Shown: piece after piece, positions 13,435 through 26,500 of the stretch
Layout of the letters: each line of letters opens with the position of its first letter
Position numbering within the stretch: the first letter of the stretch is position 1
Origin: Membranipora membranacea
Lineage: Eukaryota > Bryozoa > Gymnolaemata > Cheilostomatida > Membraniporidae
Direction of reading: 5' to 3'
Length of the DNA: 64,000 bases
Assembly: GCA_914767715.1 (NCBI GenBank)
Contig: OU612071.1
Location: 992,001 to 1,056,000, forward strand
Program-made: the position numbers and the translations under genes
Notes under the pieces: generated by a model
Told to the model about the DNA's origin: nothing
Seen by the model: the letters and a program-made list of their open reading frames with translations, nothing else
Databases searched by the model: none

Positions 13435-13904
13435 CTGAAAAGAGATTATGATGAGAACCATAGAGTTTTACTATATTTACTCTCACACAATCACCCATTC
13501 AAAAATGTAGATAAAATCGGATGATCTATTGAAAGATACAAATTACACTCTTTATTATATATAAATATTTCTGTTGTTAGAAACTCTCATAAACAAACTG
13601 AAACAAAACTCTTCGTCCTTTTTGGAGTGCAGGCTTTATCTGGTTAGAGTTAAGTGGATGTTCGTTATGATATTTTATAATTGTTCATTGTAACTCTTGA
13701 ATGGAATAGCGTATGTAAATCAATTGTATTGAGCGATAATGGTCTGTAAAATACATGTTCATTTCTTAAAAGTCAGCAAATTCATTACTTTCAAGAAACA
13801 ATCCATTACATCATGATCAATTTACAAAAGTCACTCACACTCTGGATTAACCATTCAAGAAATCCAAAATACTCATAGAGGTTTCAGATCTTGTTTACTT
13901 CATT

Positions 13905-13970
13905 TATTTAATTTATTTATTTATTTATTCAATTCATTTATTTATTTGATACTTTATTCATTTAATTCAT
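13905..13970. repeat. ATTT microsatellite
   Basis: Imperfect (attt)n run with interruptions such as 'attcaattcattt'. It lies upstream of the recognisable USP exons. Confidence 0.8.
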
Positions 13971-14062
13971 TTTAGGATTCAATGTAACAGACAATTTTTC
14001 CTGGTCCATACACTGTGATAGTGTATTTGAGAAAGTTTAAAAAACCCTAATCTTTTATAATT

Positions 14063-14490
14063 ATGCACACCCTATCTGACCACCTACTCTGCCAAACATT
14101 TCTATTATCTGTTTATACATTGCTATTTAACATACGGAATACATATTTACTACAATCTTTCACCCTCAACATACACAGATCGCATTATTTTGCAACAAAA
14201 AAGAGCATTGCGTATTATTGCCAATATTCACCATATCATTTAATATCAACAAACGAAATGTGTTCGCATTTAAAAATATTACCGTTACCACTCTTAAATA
14301 ATCACTTTACCTACCTATACATATTCAAAGTTATGTATAAATTGTCACCTCAATACATTTCTGATTTCTTTGTAAATGTAGATAATAGATTTCCTAAACG
14401 GGATGATAAACTTAAAAAAGTACCTTTTGACAACCTAAATCATGTAGTTGCAAGCAAACTCAATGGCTTACCTTACCATATCAGATGAGT
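14063..14490 (+). mobile_element. Non-LTR retrotransposon relic, post-RT C-terminal region
   Basis: A 141-codon frame contains the typical post-reverse-transcriptase pattern of Jockey/CR1-type LINEs: 'ATKKSIAYYCQYSPYH', then 'LKILPLPLLNNHFTYLYIFK', 'NVDNRFPKRDDKLKKVPF' and 'SKLNGLPYHIR'. No RT core or endonuclease is nearby, so this is a 5'-truncated or internally deleted copy. It occupies the place where the missing 5' part of the USP gene would be expected. Confidence 0.55.
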
Positions 14491-14629
14491 TGACAAGTTT
14501 GAACACTTTAAAACAATGCTCATCAAACATACGATAGTCATTGAATAATATACTACATATGTCAACATCTTTGTGACACAGAATAGTCCTGGTACTTATG
14601 TTAACAATGAAATGTCTCAATATACATAC

Positions 14630-14665
14630 CTTAATTCCTCTCCGAGGGCACCTAAGGGTTGCCAT
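14630..14665 (-). other. Possible first coding exon (MATLRCPRRGIK)
   Basis: ATG at 14665 opens 12 codons ending at 'attaag' followed by a 'gtatgt' donor. It lies upstream of the USP exons on the same strand, but no exon links them, so it may belong to another transcript or be chance. Confidence 0.2.
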
Positions 14666-15065
14666 ATTGCTCTCTAGCCAGAGTTCACCTCCTCTTTCTC
14701 AGTGTGCATATATTTTGATATCGGATATATAAAAGATCAGCCCATTCTTCATTACCCAGAGTTATCACTCACAAACAGGTGGAGTTACCGTCACATCTCC
14801 TTGATCTCATGCAAGATGTAAAATGGAATTGCTGCGCACATATGATGTCAACGTAATTTACTTTGGTTGAATCCTGGTTTTATAAAGTGTTTCCATCTCT
14901 TCTCACTGTGAAAGAGGAACAAAGAAGTCCCGGGCCTGTAAACAGAGTTTGATATTACATATTAAAATAGTGCTTATTATATTCATTTATTATATTATAA
15001 CATTTTGTTGTCTCGATGTGAAATTGTAATGAAACATTGTTATGTTTGTTCTTCTTTAATTGAAA

Positions 15066-16445
15066 GTACAACACCTTGGGCTAGGTTTTATATTATGGGC
15101 CAAGTTTAACTATTTGGGGCCAAGTTTCATTTCATGGGGCCAAGTCTTATATTTGGGGCCAAGATTTCATAATTGAGACCAAGTTTCATTCCGTGGAGCC
15201 AAGTTTTATATGAGGGGCCAAGTTTTACTAATTGGGGCCAAATTTCAGTACATGGGGCCAAGTTTTATATTTGGGGCCTAGTTTTACTAATTGGGCCAAG
15301 TTTCATATTTGGGGCCAAGTTTTACTAACCGGGGCCAAGCTTTACTAATTGGGGCCAAGTTTCATTCCATGGGGCCAAGTTTTATATGAGGGGCCAAGTT
15401 TTACTAATTGGGGCCAAGTTTCAGTACATGGGGCCAAGTTTTATATTTGGGGCCTAGTTTTACTAATTGGGGCCAAGTCTCAGTACTTGGGGCCGAGTTT
15501 TATATTTGGGGCCAAGTTTCATTGCATGGGGCCAAGTTTTACTAATTGAGGCCAAGTTTCAGTACTGAGGGCCAATTTTTACTACTTGGGGCCAAGTTTC
15601 AGTATATGGGGCCAAGTTTTACTACTTGGGGCCGAGTTTTATATTTGGGGCCAATTTTTACTAATTGAGGCCAAGTTTCAGTACTGAGGGCCAAGTTTTA
15701 CTACTTTGGGCCAAGTTCCATTACACGGGGCCAATTTTTACTAATTGAGGCCAAGTTTCAGTACTGAGGGCCAAGTTTTACTATTTGGGGCCAAGTTTTA
15801 GTATATGGGGCCAAGTTTCATATTTGGGGCCAAGTTTTACTATTTGGGGCCAAGTTTTATATTTGGGGCCAAGTTTTACTACTTGGGGCCAAGTTTCATT
15901 GCATGGGGCCAAGTTTTTCTAATTGGGGCCAAGTTTCAGTACTGAGGGCCAAGTTTTACTACTTGGGGCCATGTTTCAGTATATGGGGCCAAGTTTCATA
16001 TTTGGGGCCAAGTTTCATATTTGGGCCAAGTTTTACTAATTGGGGCCAAATTTCAGTATATGGGGCCAAGTTTCATATTTGGGGCCAAGTTTCATATTTG
16101 GGGCCAAGTTTTACTATTTGGGGCCAAGTTCCAGTACTTGGGGCCAGGTTTTACTAATTGGGGCCAAGTTCCAGTACTTGGGGCCAGGTTTCACTAATTG
16201 GGGCCAAGTTTTATATTTGGGGCCAAGTTTTCTTGCATGGGGCCAAGTTTTACTAATTGAGGCCAAGTTTGGCTCGGGCCAAGTTTGGCTCGGGCCAAGT
16301 TTGGCTCGGGCCAAGTTTGGCTCGGGCCAGGTTTGGCCCGGGCCAAGTTTGGCTCGGGTCAAGTTTGGCTCGGGCCAAGTTTGGCTCGGGCCAAGTTTGG
16401 CTCGGGCCAAGTTTGGCTCGGGCCAAGTTTGGCTCGGGCCAAGTT
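15066..16445. repeat. GGGGCCAAG minisatellite with a 16-bp homogenised end
   Basis: From 15066 to about 16260 there are dozens of 17-19-bp units 'ggggccaagttt(t/c)a(c/g)ta.tt', many paired into a two-unit superperiod ('ttttactaattg' alternating with 'ttcagtac.tg'). From about 16261 to 16445 the pattern switches to about 11 near-identical 16-bp units 'ggctcgggccaagttt'. Long open frames on both strands (15349-16495) are by-products. The array lies about 1.1 kb upstream of the ankyrin gene start. Confidence 0.9.
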
Positions 16446-16634
16446 GTCGCGCTTCCATGCGTTCAGCTAGCGTTTTGCGTTTAAAACTCAATTAGTGTCA
16501 AATAAGCGCACATAAACGCTTTATGCGTACAGGTTGGCAAGTATGGATTGAGAGCAAATACTGAGCTCTGATTGGTCAATTTTGTTGGATGCAAGCTCCA
16601 CCTCTCCCACCCTCCCTGATTCTAAAAGGCATTA

Positions 16635-16735
16635 TGTATTACTTTGGAGTTGCCCCACCACACATAAATGAAGGCAACTCCCATTTTTACATGCTGCTGG
16701 AATACAAAGGTATAAATAACGTGAAGTAGCCAGAA
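16635..16735. repeat. Dispersed hairpin repeat, also at 37330-37400
   Basis: The segment 'ggagttgccccaccacaca' ... 'ggcaactcccatttttacat' recurs nearly unchanged at about 37335-37392. Its own ends pair ('ggagttgcc' with 'ggcaactcc'), so it can fold. Probably part of a MITE family. The rest of 16446-17577 shows no coding segment, but may hold the leader of the next gene. Confidence 0.6.
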
Positions 16736-17577
16736 ACCTGTCAGTCACGTAGCGGCAAACAGACTACTATCATATTTCGTACCGAGGAATCATATAATAC
16801 CTTTGTACCAACTACATATTTATATATTATTATTACATATTATGGATCCAGACAAAAACACCAAAAACCAACAACAAAAGTAGACCAAACCTAAAAAGCA
16901 AAGAAAAAACGAAGGAGGCAAGATTGGGAGTGCGACTCTACTTATGACTGTTTACTGTGCAATATGTATACTCATGAAGACAGCTAGATTGCTCATATGA
17001 GAATTATATTACTTGTAGAGTCAACCAAAAGGCTGGTGGCTAGTAGAGAGGACAATCCACTGATAGCTCTGTACTGATGAGATCTCAGACATTTGTAACA
17101 GTGATTTGAGGTGAGCCTGTTCTATTGATTGTATTGAGTTTAGTTGTATCAGTTATTCTAAAACCCTTAGTTTCAACAACAATGTAACTTTGCCACATTC
17201 ATCTTGGAAAATTCTTCTCAGTCATAAACAAATTCCATCCATAGATTTGTGAAATGCCGCAATATACAGTAAGGACCTAATTGTATGTAACGTAATAAGA
17301 CTGAATAGTGTAGTAACAGGAGTTGGTATTGAGTCGCAATCCAAAATCAAGGTTTGTGTGGATGACTGGATTGTGATTTATATAAAACTTCTCTCCCTCC
17401 TTTCTGGCACTGAATTATGACAAGAGAACTCCACAGATCAACTCAAAACAACCATCTGTAGATGAACCTTTGAAATCTGCACTGATATTTACTCTTGAAT
17501 GCTGCTCATTATAATCATTGAAATTTATGTTATTTAGGTATCAGACATAAGAACCACCTACTTGACAGAGCAGAATA

Positions 17578-20500
17578 ATGGGTCTTGGCTTATCAGAGTC
17601 TTTATTACTTGCATCACAGAAAGGTCTCACAGACACAGTGAAAGCTATATTAGATACTCTAACACCAGATCAGCAGCTGCAGCTCATCTCTAATAAGACT
17701 AAATATGATGGGACAGCTTTACACAGGGCATCAGAGGGAGGTCACACAGACACAGTGAAGGCTTTATTAGATAATCTAACACCAGAGCAGCAGCTGCAGC
17801 TCATCTCTATAGAGGATACGGATGGTAGGACAGCTTTACACTTGGCATCATGGGGAGGTCACACAGACACAGTGAGGGCTTTATTAGATTATCTACCACC
17901 AAAACAGCAACTGAAGCTCATCTCTAATAAGACTAAATATGATAGGACAGCTTTACACAGGGCATCAGAGGGAGGTCACACAGACACAGTGAGGGCTCTA
18001 TTAGATTATCTACCACCAAAACAGCAACTGAAGCTCATCTCTAATAAGACTAAATATGATAGGACAGCTTTACACAGGGCATCAGAGGGAGGTCACACAG
18101 ACACAGTGAAAGCTCTATTAGATAATCTAACACCAGAGCAGCAGCTACAGCTCATCTCTAATAAGACTAAATATGATGGGACAGCTTTACACAGGGCATC
18201 AGAGAGAGGTCACACAGACACAGTGAGGGCTCTATTAGATAATCTAACACCAGAACAGCAACTGAAGCTCATCTCTATAGAGTATAAGGATGGTGTGACA
18301 GCTTTATACGGGGCATCAGTCTTAGGTCACACAGACACAGTGAAGGCTTTATTAGATAATCTAACACCAGAACAGCAACTGAAGCTCATCTCTATAAAGG
18401 CTAAGGATGGTTGGACAGCTTTATACAGGGCATCAGAGGGAGGTCACACAGACACAGTGAAGGCTTTATTAGATTATCTACCACCAGAACAGCAACTGAA
18501 GCTCATCTCTATAGAGTATACGGATGGTGTGACAGCTTTATACGGGGCATCAGTCTTAGGTCACACAGACACAGTGAAGGCTTTATTAGATTATCTACCA
18601 CCAGAACAGCAACTGAAGCTCATCTCTATAGAGGATACGGATTGTAGGACAGCTTTTCACTTGGCATCACGGGGAGGTCACACAGACACAGTGAAGGCTT
18701 TATTAGATAATCTAACACCAGAGCAGCAGCTGCAGCTCATCTCTATAGAGGATACGGATGGTAGGACAGCTTTACTCTTGGCATCATGGGGAGGTCACAC
18801 AGACACAGTGAAGGCTTTATTAGATTATCTACCACCAGAACAGCAGCTGAAGCTCATCTCTATAGAGGATAGCCATGGTAGGACAGCTTTATACAGGGCA
18901 TCATGGGGAGGTCACACAGACACAGTGAAGGCTTTATTAGATAATCTAACACCAGAGCAGCAGCTACAGCTCATCTCTGATAAGACTAATTATGATGGGA
19001 CAGCTTTACACAGGGCATCATGGGAAGGTCACACAGACATAGTGAGGGCTTTATTAGATAATCTAACACCAGAACAGCAGCTGAAGCTCATCTCTATAGA
19101 GGATAGCCTCGGTATGACAGCTTTATACAGGGCATCATGGGAAGGTCACACAGACATAGTGAGGGCTTTATTAGATAATCTAACACCAGAACAGCAGCTG
19201 AAGCTCATCTCTATAGAGGATAGCCATGGTAGGACAGCTTTATACAGGGCATCATGGAAAGGTCACACAGACACAGTGAAGGCTTTATTAGATTATCTAC
19301 CACCAGAACAGCAGCTGCAGCTCATCTCTATAGAGGATACGGATGGTGTGACAGCTTTATACGGGGCATCAGTCTTAGGTCACACAGACACAGTGAAAGC
19401 TCTATTAGATAATCTAACACCAGAACAGCAACTGAGGCTCATCTCTATAGAAGATAAGGATGGTTGGACAGTTTTACACTTGGCTTCACAGGCAGGTCAC
19501 ACAGACACAGTGAAGGCTTTATTAGATAATCTAACACCAGAACAGCGGCTGCAAGCAATCTTTAATATGGAAGGCCGTAGGACAGATTCGGAGGTTCAGA
19601 AATACAAGAAAAGTTCAGAAAGAGCATTCAATGCAAAGGTAGGTGAGAAGTACTCTCATTGTAAATTGCTTATCTGCCATAAGGGATAGTGTAAATTGAT
19701 GTTATTTTTTTAGATACAGTAAAATCAAGTCCAGTTAGGCGTGAGACGTATTTAATATAGAACGAACTCTGATTGAGGTCCTCATTATTCTGCGTTAAAC
19801 TATAAGAAGAAAAAGGGAAATTAGGATTGGAATCTTTATATGCATATCTGGATATTGATACTTCTCAGTTTTTTGTTTTCTCAAAAAATGGAAAGTGGTT
19901 AAAATAATGCAGTGAATGTCATATATCCGGATGTGTTTGAGCTAATAAGGCATCTATATAACAGTGTGCTGACTTTTATATTCTATGAAAGGAAGTTTAT
20001 TGGACAAAACTTAATCTAAAAACTTGTACATTTCACATCCGAAATACAACTGAAAAGGAAAGTAGACGAATACCAAGATTAGGCCAATGAAAAGAGCTTT
20101 TACAATAATAAAATGCCAAAAAGGTGGTAGGTCCAACACCTCTATTTATTTCCCCATTGCTTTACATGCAAACTATGTTGACTTGTCACCCCAATAGGCC
20201 TGCTTCAGGTTCTTTCAATTCTTTAGCCATACCACTCAAAATGATGGTATACTTCTGCTCTTCCATATTGGTGACTATGGGTTGAAAATTCGTTGTCATA
20301 ATTTTTCAGTGGCCCCATATGTAAGACCATTGCATTTATCACACATTTCCGGTCTAGTTTTCATTAGCCAAACCGTATGCATTGATCTTCCTAAAATGAT
20401 TTTGCAAAAAGAAATTTCATAATTTCATTCAATAAATTTCCATTGCAAATACACCTGAAAATATTAACAGGGTTCAATATCACTGATAGCAGTGCTTTTG

Positions 20501-23500
20501 AATTGGCTACAGCCTCATTTGTCATCAGCATACTAATCATTTTATTTGGAGGATGGGTGCAACAAGTTGACCTTCACCCAATTACAGGTGTATTACCGTA
20601 GCTTACCTTTTGACTCACCTTGATTAGTTACAAAGTGAAACTACTAAAATGATAATTAAAAAAGTAATCCAAAGCAGTGTTGATCTCTCAAAATAAATAA
20701 TTTCTATAAACTTCTGTATTTCATAGATTTTTAGTTTGCCAATCTTTAAAAGAGTATGATTCAAATTTGTTCTCAGTTGGGATATCTCGGTTGCAAACAA
20801 AAAGAAAAAAGATTTTGTTCATTCCTTTTAATTGAAGATACAGAGGATTAAGAGCTTATTCCAGGAAAGCTACATGCAGAGAGGAATCAGGGATTTTGAA
20901 TCGCAGCAGTCTCATCTGAGTGCTCTGGCTGGGATTTACGAGTCCAAGTCAAAGATTTATCATCAGTGGCAACATGCTCTTAGGGTAAGTTTCTCACCAC
21001 TGAACTCACATCTAAGCTTTATTATTTATCCATGCACACACTGTTGTTTTGGTTTTGAAAGGAGCATTTTGATGTGATTGGTTTAAGCTACTTAAGCGCC
21101 TCCCTATAAATGAAAAGATATGAAAGGTCTTAGTCTAATTAAGAGTCCTGTGTCAACCTTTTAAATCGGCGCCGGAACTTTGCCGACCTGCCGACTGCCG
21201 ACAGGCCTGTTCTCAGATATTTCAGTCTTAGCATTTGATTTCAAACCTTAATGCAAAATGCATATGCTAACAGTATGCAAGTGCATATACTAACAGTACC
21301 CCCAACACATGTTGGCAACCCATTTAGGTCAGTGAACTGACTGAACTTACCATGTTTCCTTGCTTTTTCCTCTCCCTTGTGAAAACTTTTCTTTTTGCAT
21401 GGGGGCCGCCATTTTGAATTATAATTTATGTATAATATTTACGAGTTGCAGCCTCACTGACAAAAAGAGGACAACTGCTGCATTGAACTAAGCTTCATGC
21501 ATATTATATTTAAACTCAAAAAGGGGAAAATCACCACAGTGGGCCGTAGTCTAAAGCGAGAGCCAATAACGAACCATTGTTGGCGGTGTCGCAGCAAAAA
21601 AAAGTTGCAATTGAACAATGTAAGATGAAGCCCAAATTGCATGAGATTATTTTTGATTTGGCTGCTACCAAGCCAATGACTATCTTCCCTGTGAAACATT
21701 CGAATGATGGGTGTGTCTTACCATTAAAAGCATGGAGATCATCATCACTAATGGTTAGTACAGAATCAAGATCAGAGAGGTTGATCACTCTGTTTACAGT
21801 ATCTGAACGCTGGCCAACTGATTCTGAAAATATATTGCAATCATCACGATAGTTGTAAGACATGGACACAGGAAACCCACAAGAATATTGCTACAATGTA
21901 GTTACATACAGTGGTATCTTATTACTGTTGGAAATTGAAATTAGATAATATAATTGGTTGCAGAGATACAACATACAGTGGTGCGCGTACCACTGCACAA
22001 CACACAGGTCTTCAGCTAGAAACCATGAGTCAAACGCTGTTTCGAGGCCTTCTCTAGTACAACCTCCTCATGGCTGGCCCCAGCAGCATAAAGCCACCCC
22101 TGTGTGTTGCTGAGCATCTCAATCAATCTCATCGATCCCTCAGTGCATTTTGTCAGTTTCGGTGGTTTGACATAATTGGTGTGTTTACGCTGTTGCGCAA
22201 CCAGGGAGGCTGCCAACTCTTCATTGTTTCAGTGCAACAATGTTCGCCCATCACTCTCATGCTTATACTCTAAGCCAAACCAGTGCATAGAGGTTTGCTT
22301 TCCATCAACTCATCGGTGCAAAGTCGCTATCGTCAAGGCACCCGCCCCTGGTGCCACTCGTTCGCCACTCAAATTCACCACATTGAGCATAATACAACTC
22401 ATACACAAGTCAGAGAGACGACTTGTTTGCGCTACAGCCAGTGGGCTGACTGTGATTTCCTGTCTCGCTCTGCCTGCCTTTTATGCGAGGGCCAAGCTTT
22501 TAATCCTATGTTTGTAATACCTTAGATCTATCTCAGACTCACTTTGATTTTTCACCCTGCAGAGATTAAACTACTTTAATTCGAGAATTAAAGGCATAAT
22601 CTTGCTTAGCCTTCTACCTCAAGCAGTTTGCTTATCATCACTTAATCCCCTCATTCTAATCCTAACAATGATTATAACAAAAGGAATTAAATGCTGGCAA
22701 ACTCCACAAAACAAAATGAGTGTGTTATACACCAGCTTAAAAGTCATAGGATTACTTAGCTTTTGTCTTCACACAGTGCTGTTGCCAAATCCATGCAGAT
22801 GCGCTTTCTGCCTCATGTACTATGCTTTTTGTGGCTTGTTTGAGTGCTCTTCCTGAAAGCCCAACTCTAGTCAGAAGTTTGGTAGCTGATCTAGCCATGA
22901 ATCCACGGCAGCCAACTTCCACTGCAAATAATTCAAAATTCCAATCTTTGTCCTGGCATTGTGTGACCAGATCTTCGTATCTTGTCAGTTTTCTCTCATG
23001 CACGTATGAGATATTTTCTTCCCAAGGCACCGTCAATTCCATCAGTATTAGTGCTTTTTCTTTGTCAGACCAAACAATTAAGTCTGGTCTTTGGTTCGCG
23101 ATCACAAAATGCTGTGGCCTGCTGAGCTGCTCTGTGAGGTCGCATCTCACCTGCCAAAGACCATAGACAGACTGATTCCACCACCAAACCCAGGTATATC
23201 ACAAAACAGATCTGGAGTAATGAAAACATTCTTAAGCTCTAAAACTGCCTGGATACCTCTGACTGGTCTGCCATTCTAGACACCAACAATGGGGATATAG
23301 ATACACAAGCCACAATATCCAATGACTACCTAAAGTTCTGCATTGATGAGTGCATCCCCACAGTCAAGAAGAAAGTGTACAACCACAAACCATGGATAAA
23401 CAGTAAAATCAAACAGCTGCTGTCACTCTGGAACAAAGCTCTCCATAATCAAAATCACAATGAACTACAAAGCTTACGATCACAGCTTCAACGTGAAATA

Positions 23501-26500
23501 CATCAGGCTAAGTCAGCTCTAGCAGCTGAGACCGATAGTAAGTTCAAAGCTGATCCCAAGACTGCCTGGACTAGTCTCAAGTCCTTGCTTAAAATGAATA
23601 CTGAACGTAAAGAATGCTCTGTCGATGCTGATAAGTTAAATGATTTTTTCTGTAGATTTGAACGTGCTATTGATATACCTAGCTTACCTGATGCTGATAT
23701 TGATTTCAATCCTTTTTCTATTGATCAAGTGTACAACGTGCTCAAGAATGTTGACACTAATAAGAGGACAGGCCCTGATGAAATCAGTGGTAGAGTGCTT
23801 AAAACGCTTGCTGACTCACTGGCCCAACCTATTTGTAATCTTTTTAACCTGTCCATCCGGTCATCTACTGTGCCGCAAATCTTGAAAAGTGCAATGATAT
23901 CACCCATACCGAAAATTCCAGGTGCCAATGAATCGAAAAACTACCGTCCAATAGCGCTCACATCTATAATAGCCAAATTTCTAGAAAATCTCATAGCTCC
24001 ATACATTACCACAAAAATCTCAGATGTAAATCAGTTTGCTTACAGATCGAACAGAGGGACCGATGACGCATTGCTTGTGCTTCTAGACATCATCTCAGAA
24101 CATCTGAACAGTGACGCTAAGAACTACGTCAGGGCGTTGTTTATCGACTTTAGCAGTGCCTTCAACACTATCGATCCATCTATACTAGTAGATAAACTGC
24201 ATGCTAAAGGAATAAATGGTAATATTATCCGCTGGGTTCACAGCTTCCTTACAAACAGATCTCAGACCGTTGTTGCCGCTGGTCGAAAATCGCAATCCAT
24301 CAGCACCTCAGTGGGCAGTCCCCAGGGCTGTGTACTGAGCCCTATATTATTCTCTCTCTATATTGAGGCTATGTCTACTACACTGCCAAACAAACATATC
24401 ATAAAATACGCAGATGATACAATCATCCTTGAATGCTTGAACCGAGGAGACAACTCCCAACTACAATCGGAAGTTGACAGAATAGCTAAATGGTGTGACA
24501 ATAGCCACCTTACCATAAACTCCAATAAGACCAAAGAGCTCCTATTTACAAATCAGCGTCACAACTCAACTCCAGACCCAGTCACTATTCACCAAAGCGT
24601 AATCGAACGAGTAGTCAAGTACAAATATCTTGGGCCAATCCTAACTCCCAAACTTGACTTTACAGAGAATACTGCTCTAACTGTGGAGAAGGCAAGCAAG
24701 CGTCTCTATATAATGAAGCGTTTATCATCAATGAAAGTCAAAGACAGCACTATTCGTCTAGCCTATGAGTCATTTATAGAATTTGTGCTTACCTTTCACC
24801 TCAGTATTATCCACGACCATATGTCAGTCGAAAACCGCAATGAGCTGAACCATGTCATAAAATCAGCCAACTCAATGAGCTGTACCAGGAACGTTAAATA
24901 AATGTCTGCGTACCTATACTAGCCTCGATCTACCAATCGAGCTAGTGAGACTGCACTCTGGTAGATTCTGTATTCCCAAGCAGCGAGTAAAAATTCGTAA
25001 AAACTGTTTCCGAACAGAGTGTGCTCGGCTGCTTAATTCCATCTTATAATTTGGACATTTTATAGATATTTTTTTATATTTTTTATTTATAATTTATTTT
25101 ATATTTTTTTGGCATCACAGAGCAAAACAACAATGAATTTTATCAAGTATTGATAACAATACAATATATATATATACATTCTCCGCTGTTCATCAATCCC
25201 TTTTTGCGCAATATCTTTTCACGCGCTTCACCACCAGCATTAGCATATTATTCACGCTTCTCCGTGACATATTTACACAACACTTTCAGGACTTGATTAT
25301 GCCTATATGTGTATCTTCCCAGGCTCTGTTGGCAATTTGACAGTATATGTCGAAGTGTGCCCTTAGCTGAGCACTCGGCGCATTTCAAGTTCTCGGTTAA
25401 ATTCCAGCGTTCCAGGTTTGCCGGGGTCGGTAGTTGATCATAAGCTGCACCAACCAGAAATCTGATCCTTTGTGGCTCCATTGACCACAATTCTGTCCAT
25501 TTGAACTGACGCTGCTCAACAGACTCCCAACAAGTCCACCTGCTTTGTTGGGCTTGGCCTACTGCTTGTGTCTGGCGGCGCTCCTCTTCCATCTTTCGCA
25601 CCTCATCAACTACCATCTCCCGTCTAACCTTTGGGCTTTCCTTTGAGAACCACCGGTTTGCTTCCAAGCCGATGCCATGACGTGCAGTTGACACAGCACC
25701 CACAATCTCACTTATCTCCAGTCGAGATTTGGCATCTCTGACAGTCTCTGTGACAGACCATTTTTTACCAGTGTCAAGTGTTGGAGCACATTCCCTTATC
25801 ACCTGGTCTGGTGACTCGTTCAACATCATATCCAGTCTCGCCTTTGATGTTTTGTACTCTTCCACAAGCGATTTCATAGGTAGTGAAAGAGTAAACAAAC
25901 TGGCATACAGTGCATTAGTGTTGAAGCTCTTTGGAACTCCGAGCCACTTACGCATGTGCTTGTTAATCATTTGCTCCATTCTCTCAACTGGTGTTAGCGG
26001 AACATCATAAACTGTCAGAGGCCACAGAATTCGAGGCATGAGTGCAAAGTTGAGAATCCAGGCTTTGTATTTACCAGACAGACCACATTTTTCAACCGCA
26101 TCCAGCCCTGTAATGAGTTGCTTTTTCACTTCGTTTCCGCGAAACCTGTCTGTGATCGGTAAACTATACCATCTTCCTAAGCTCTTAACAGGCTGCTCTG
26201 CAAGCGTGGGAATACGCTCTGTTCCTATGAAGTAGGTATAGTACACAAGGACAGGGACCGGCTCTTGCTAGGTTTGAATTGCATCGCACATCTCTCTATC
26301 AACTCATGCAGTCTATCGATTGAAGCTACAACCTGGGCCTTATCTGGTGATATTATTGTAATATCATCCATAAAGGCCCTCATCGGCGGTAGTATCTGGT
26401 TATTCGCAATTTTGATCCCATTCACACTGCCTTGTGAATTCCGCATAACTAACTCCATCGACATAACGAATAGCAAAGGTGATATAGCACATCCCATAGG

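Noticed and set aside
15349-16495. Several open frames of GPSFTNWGQV- or LARAKFGSGQVW-type repeats on both strands
   Set aside because: By-products of the 'ggggccaag' minisatellite; open on both strands at once, as expected for a short repeat without stops.
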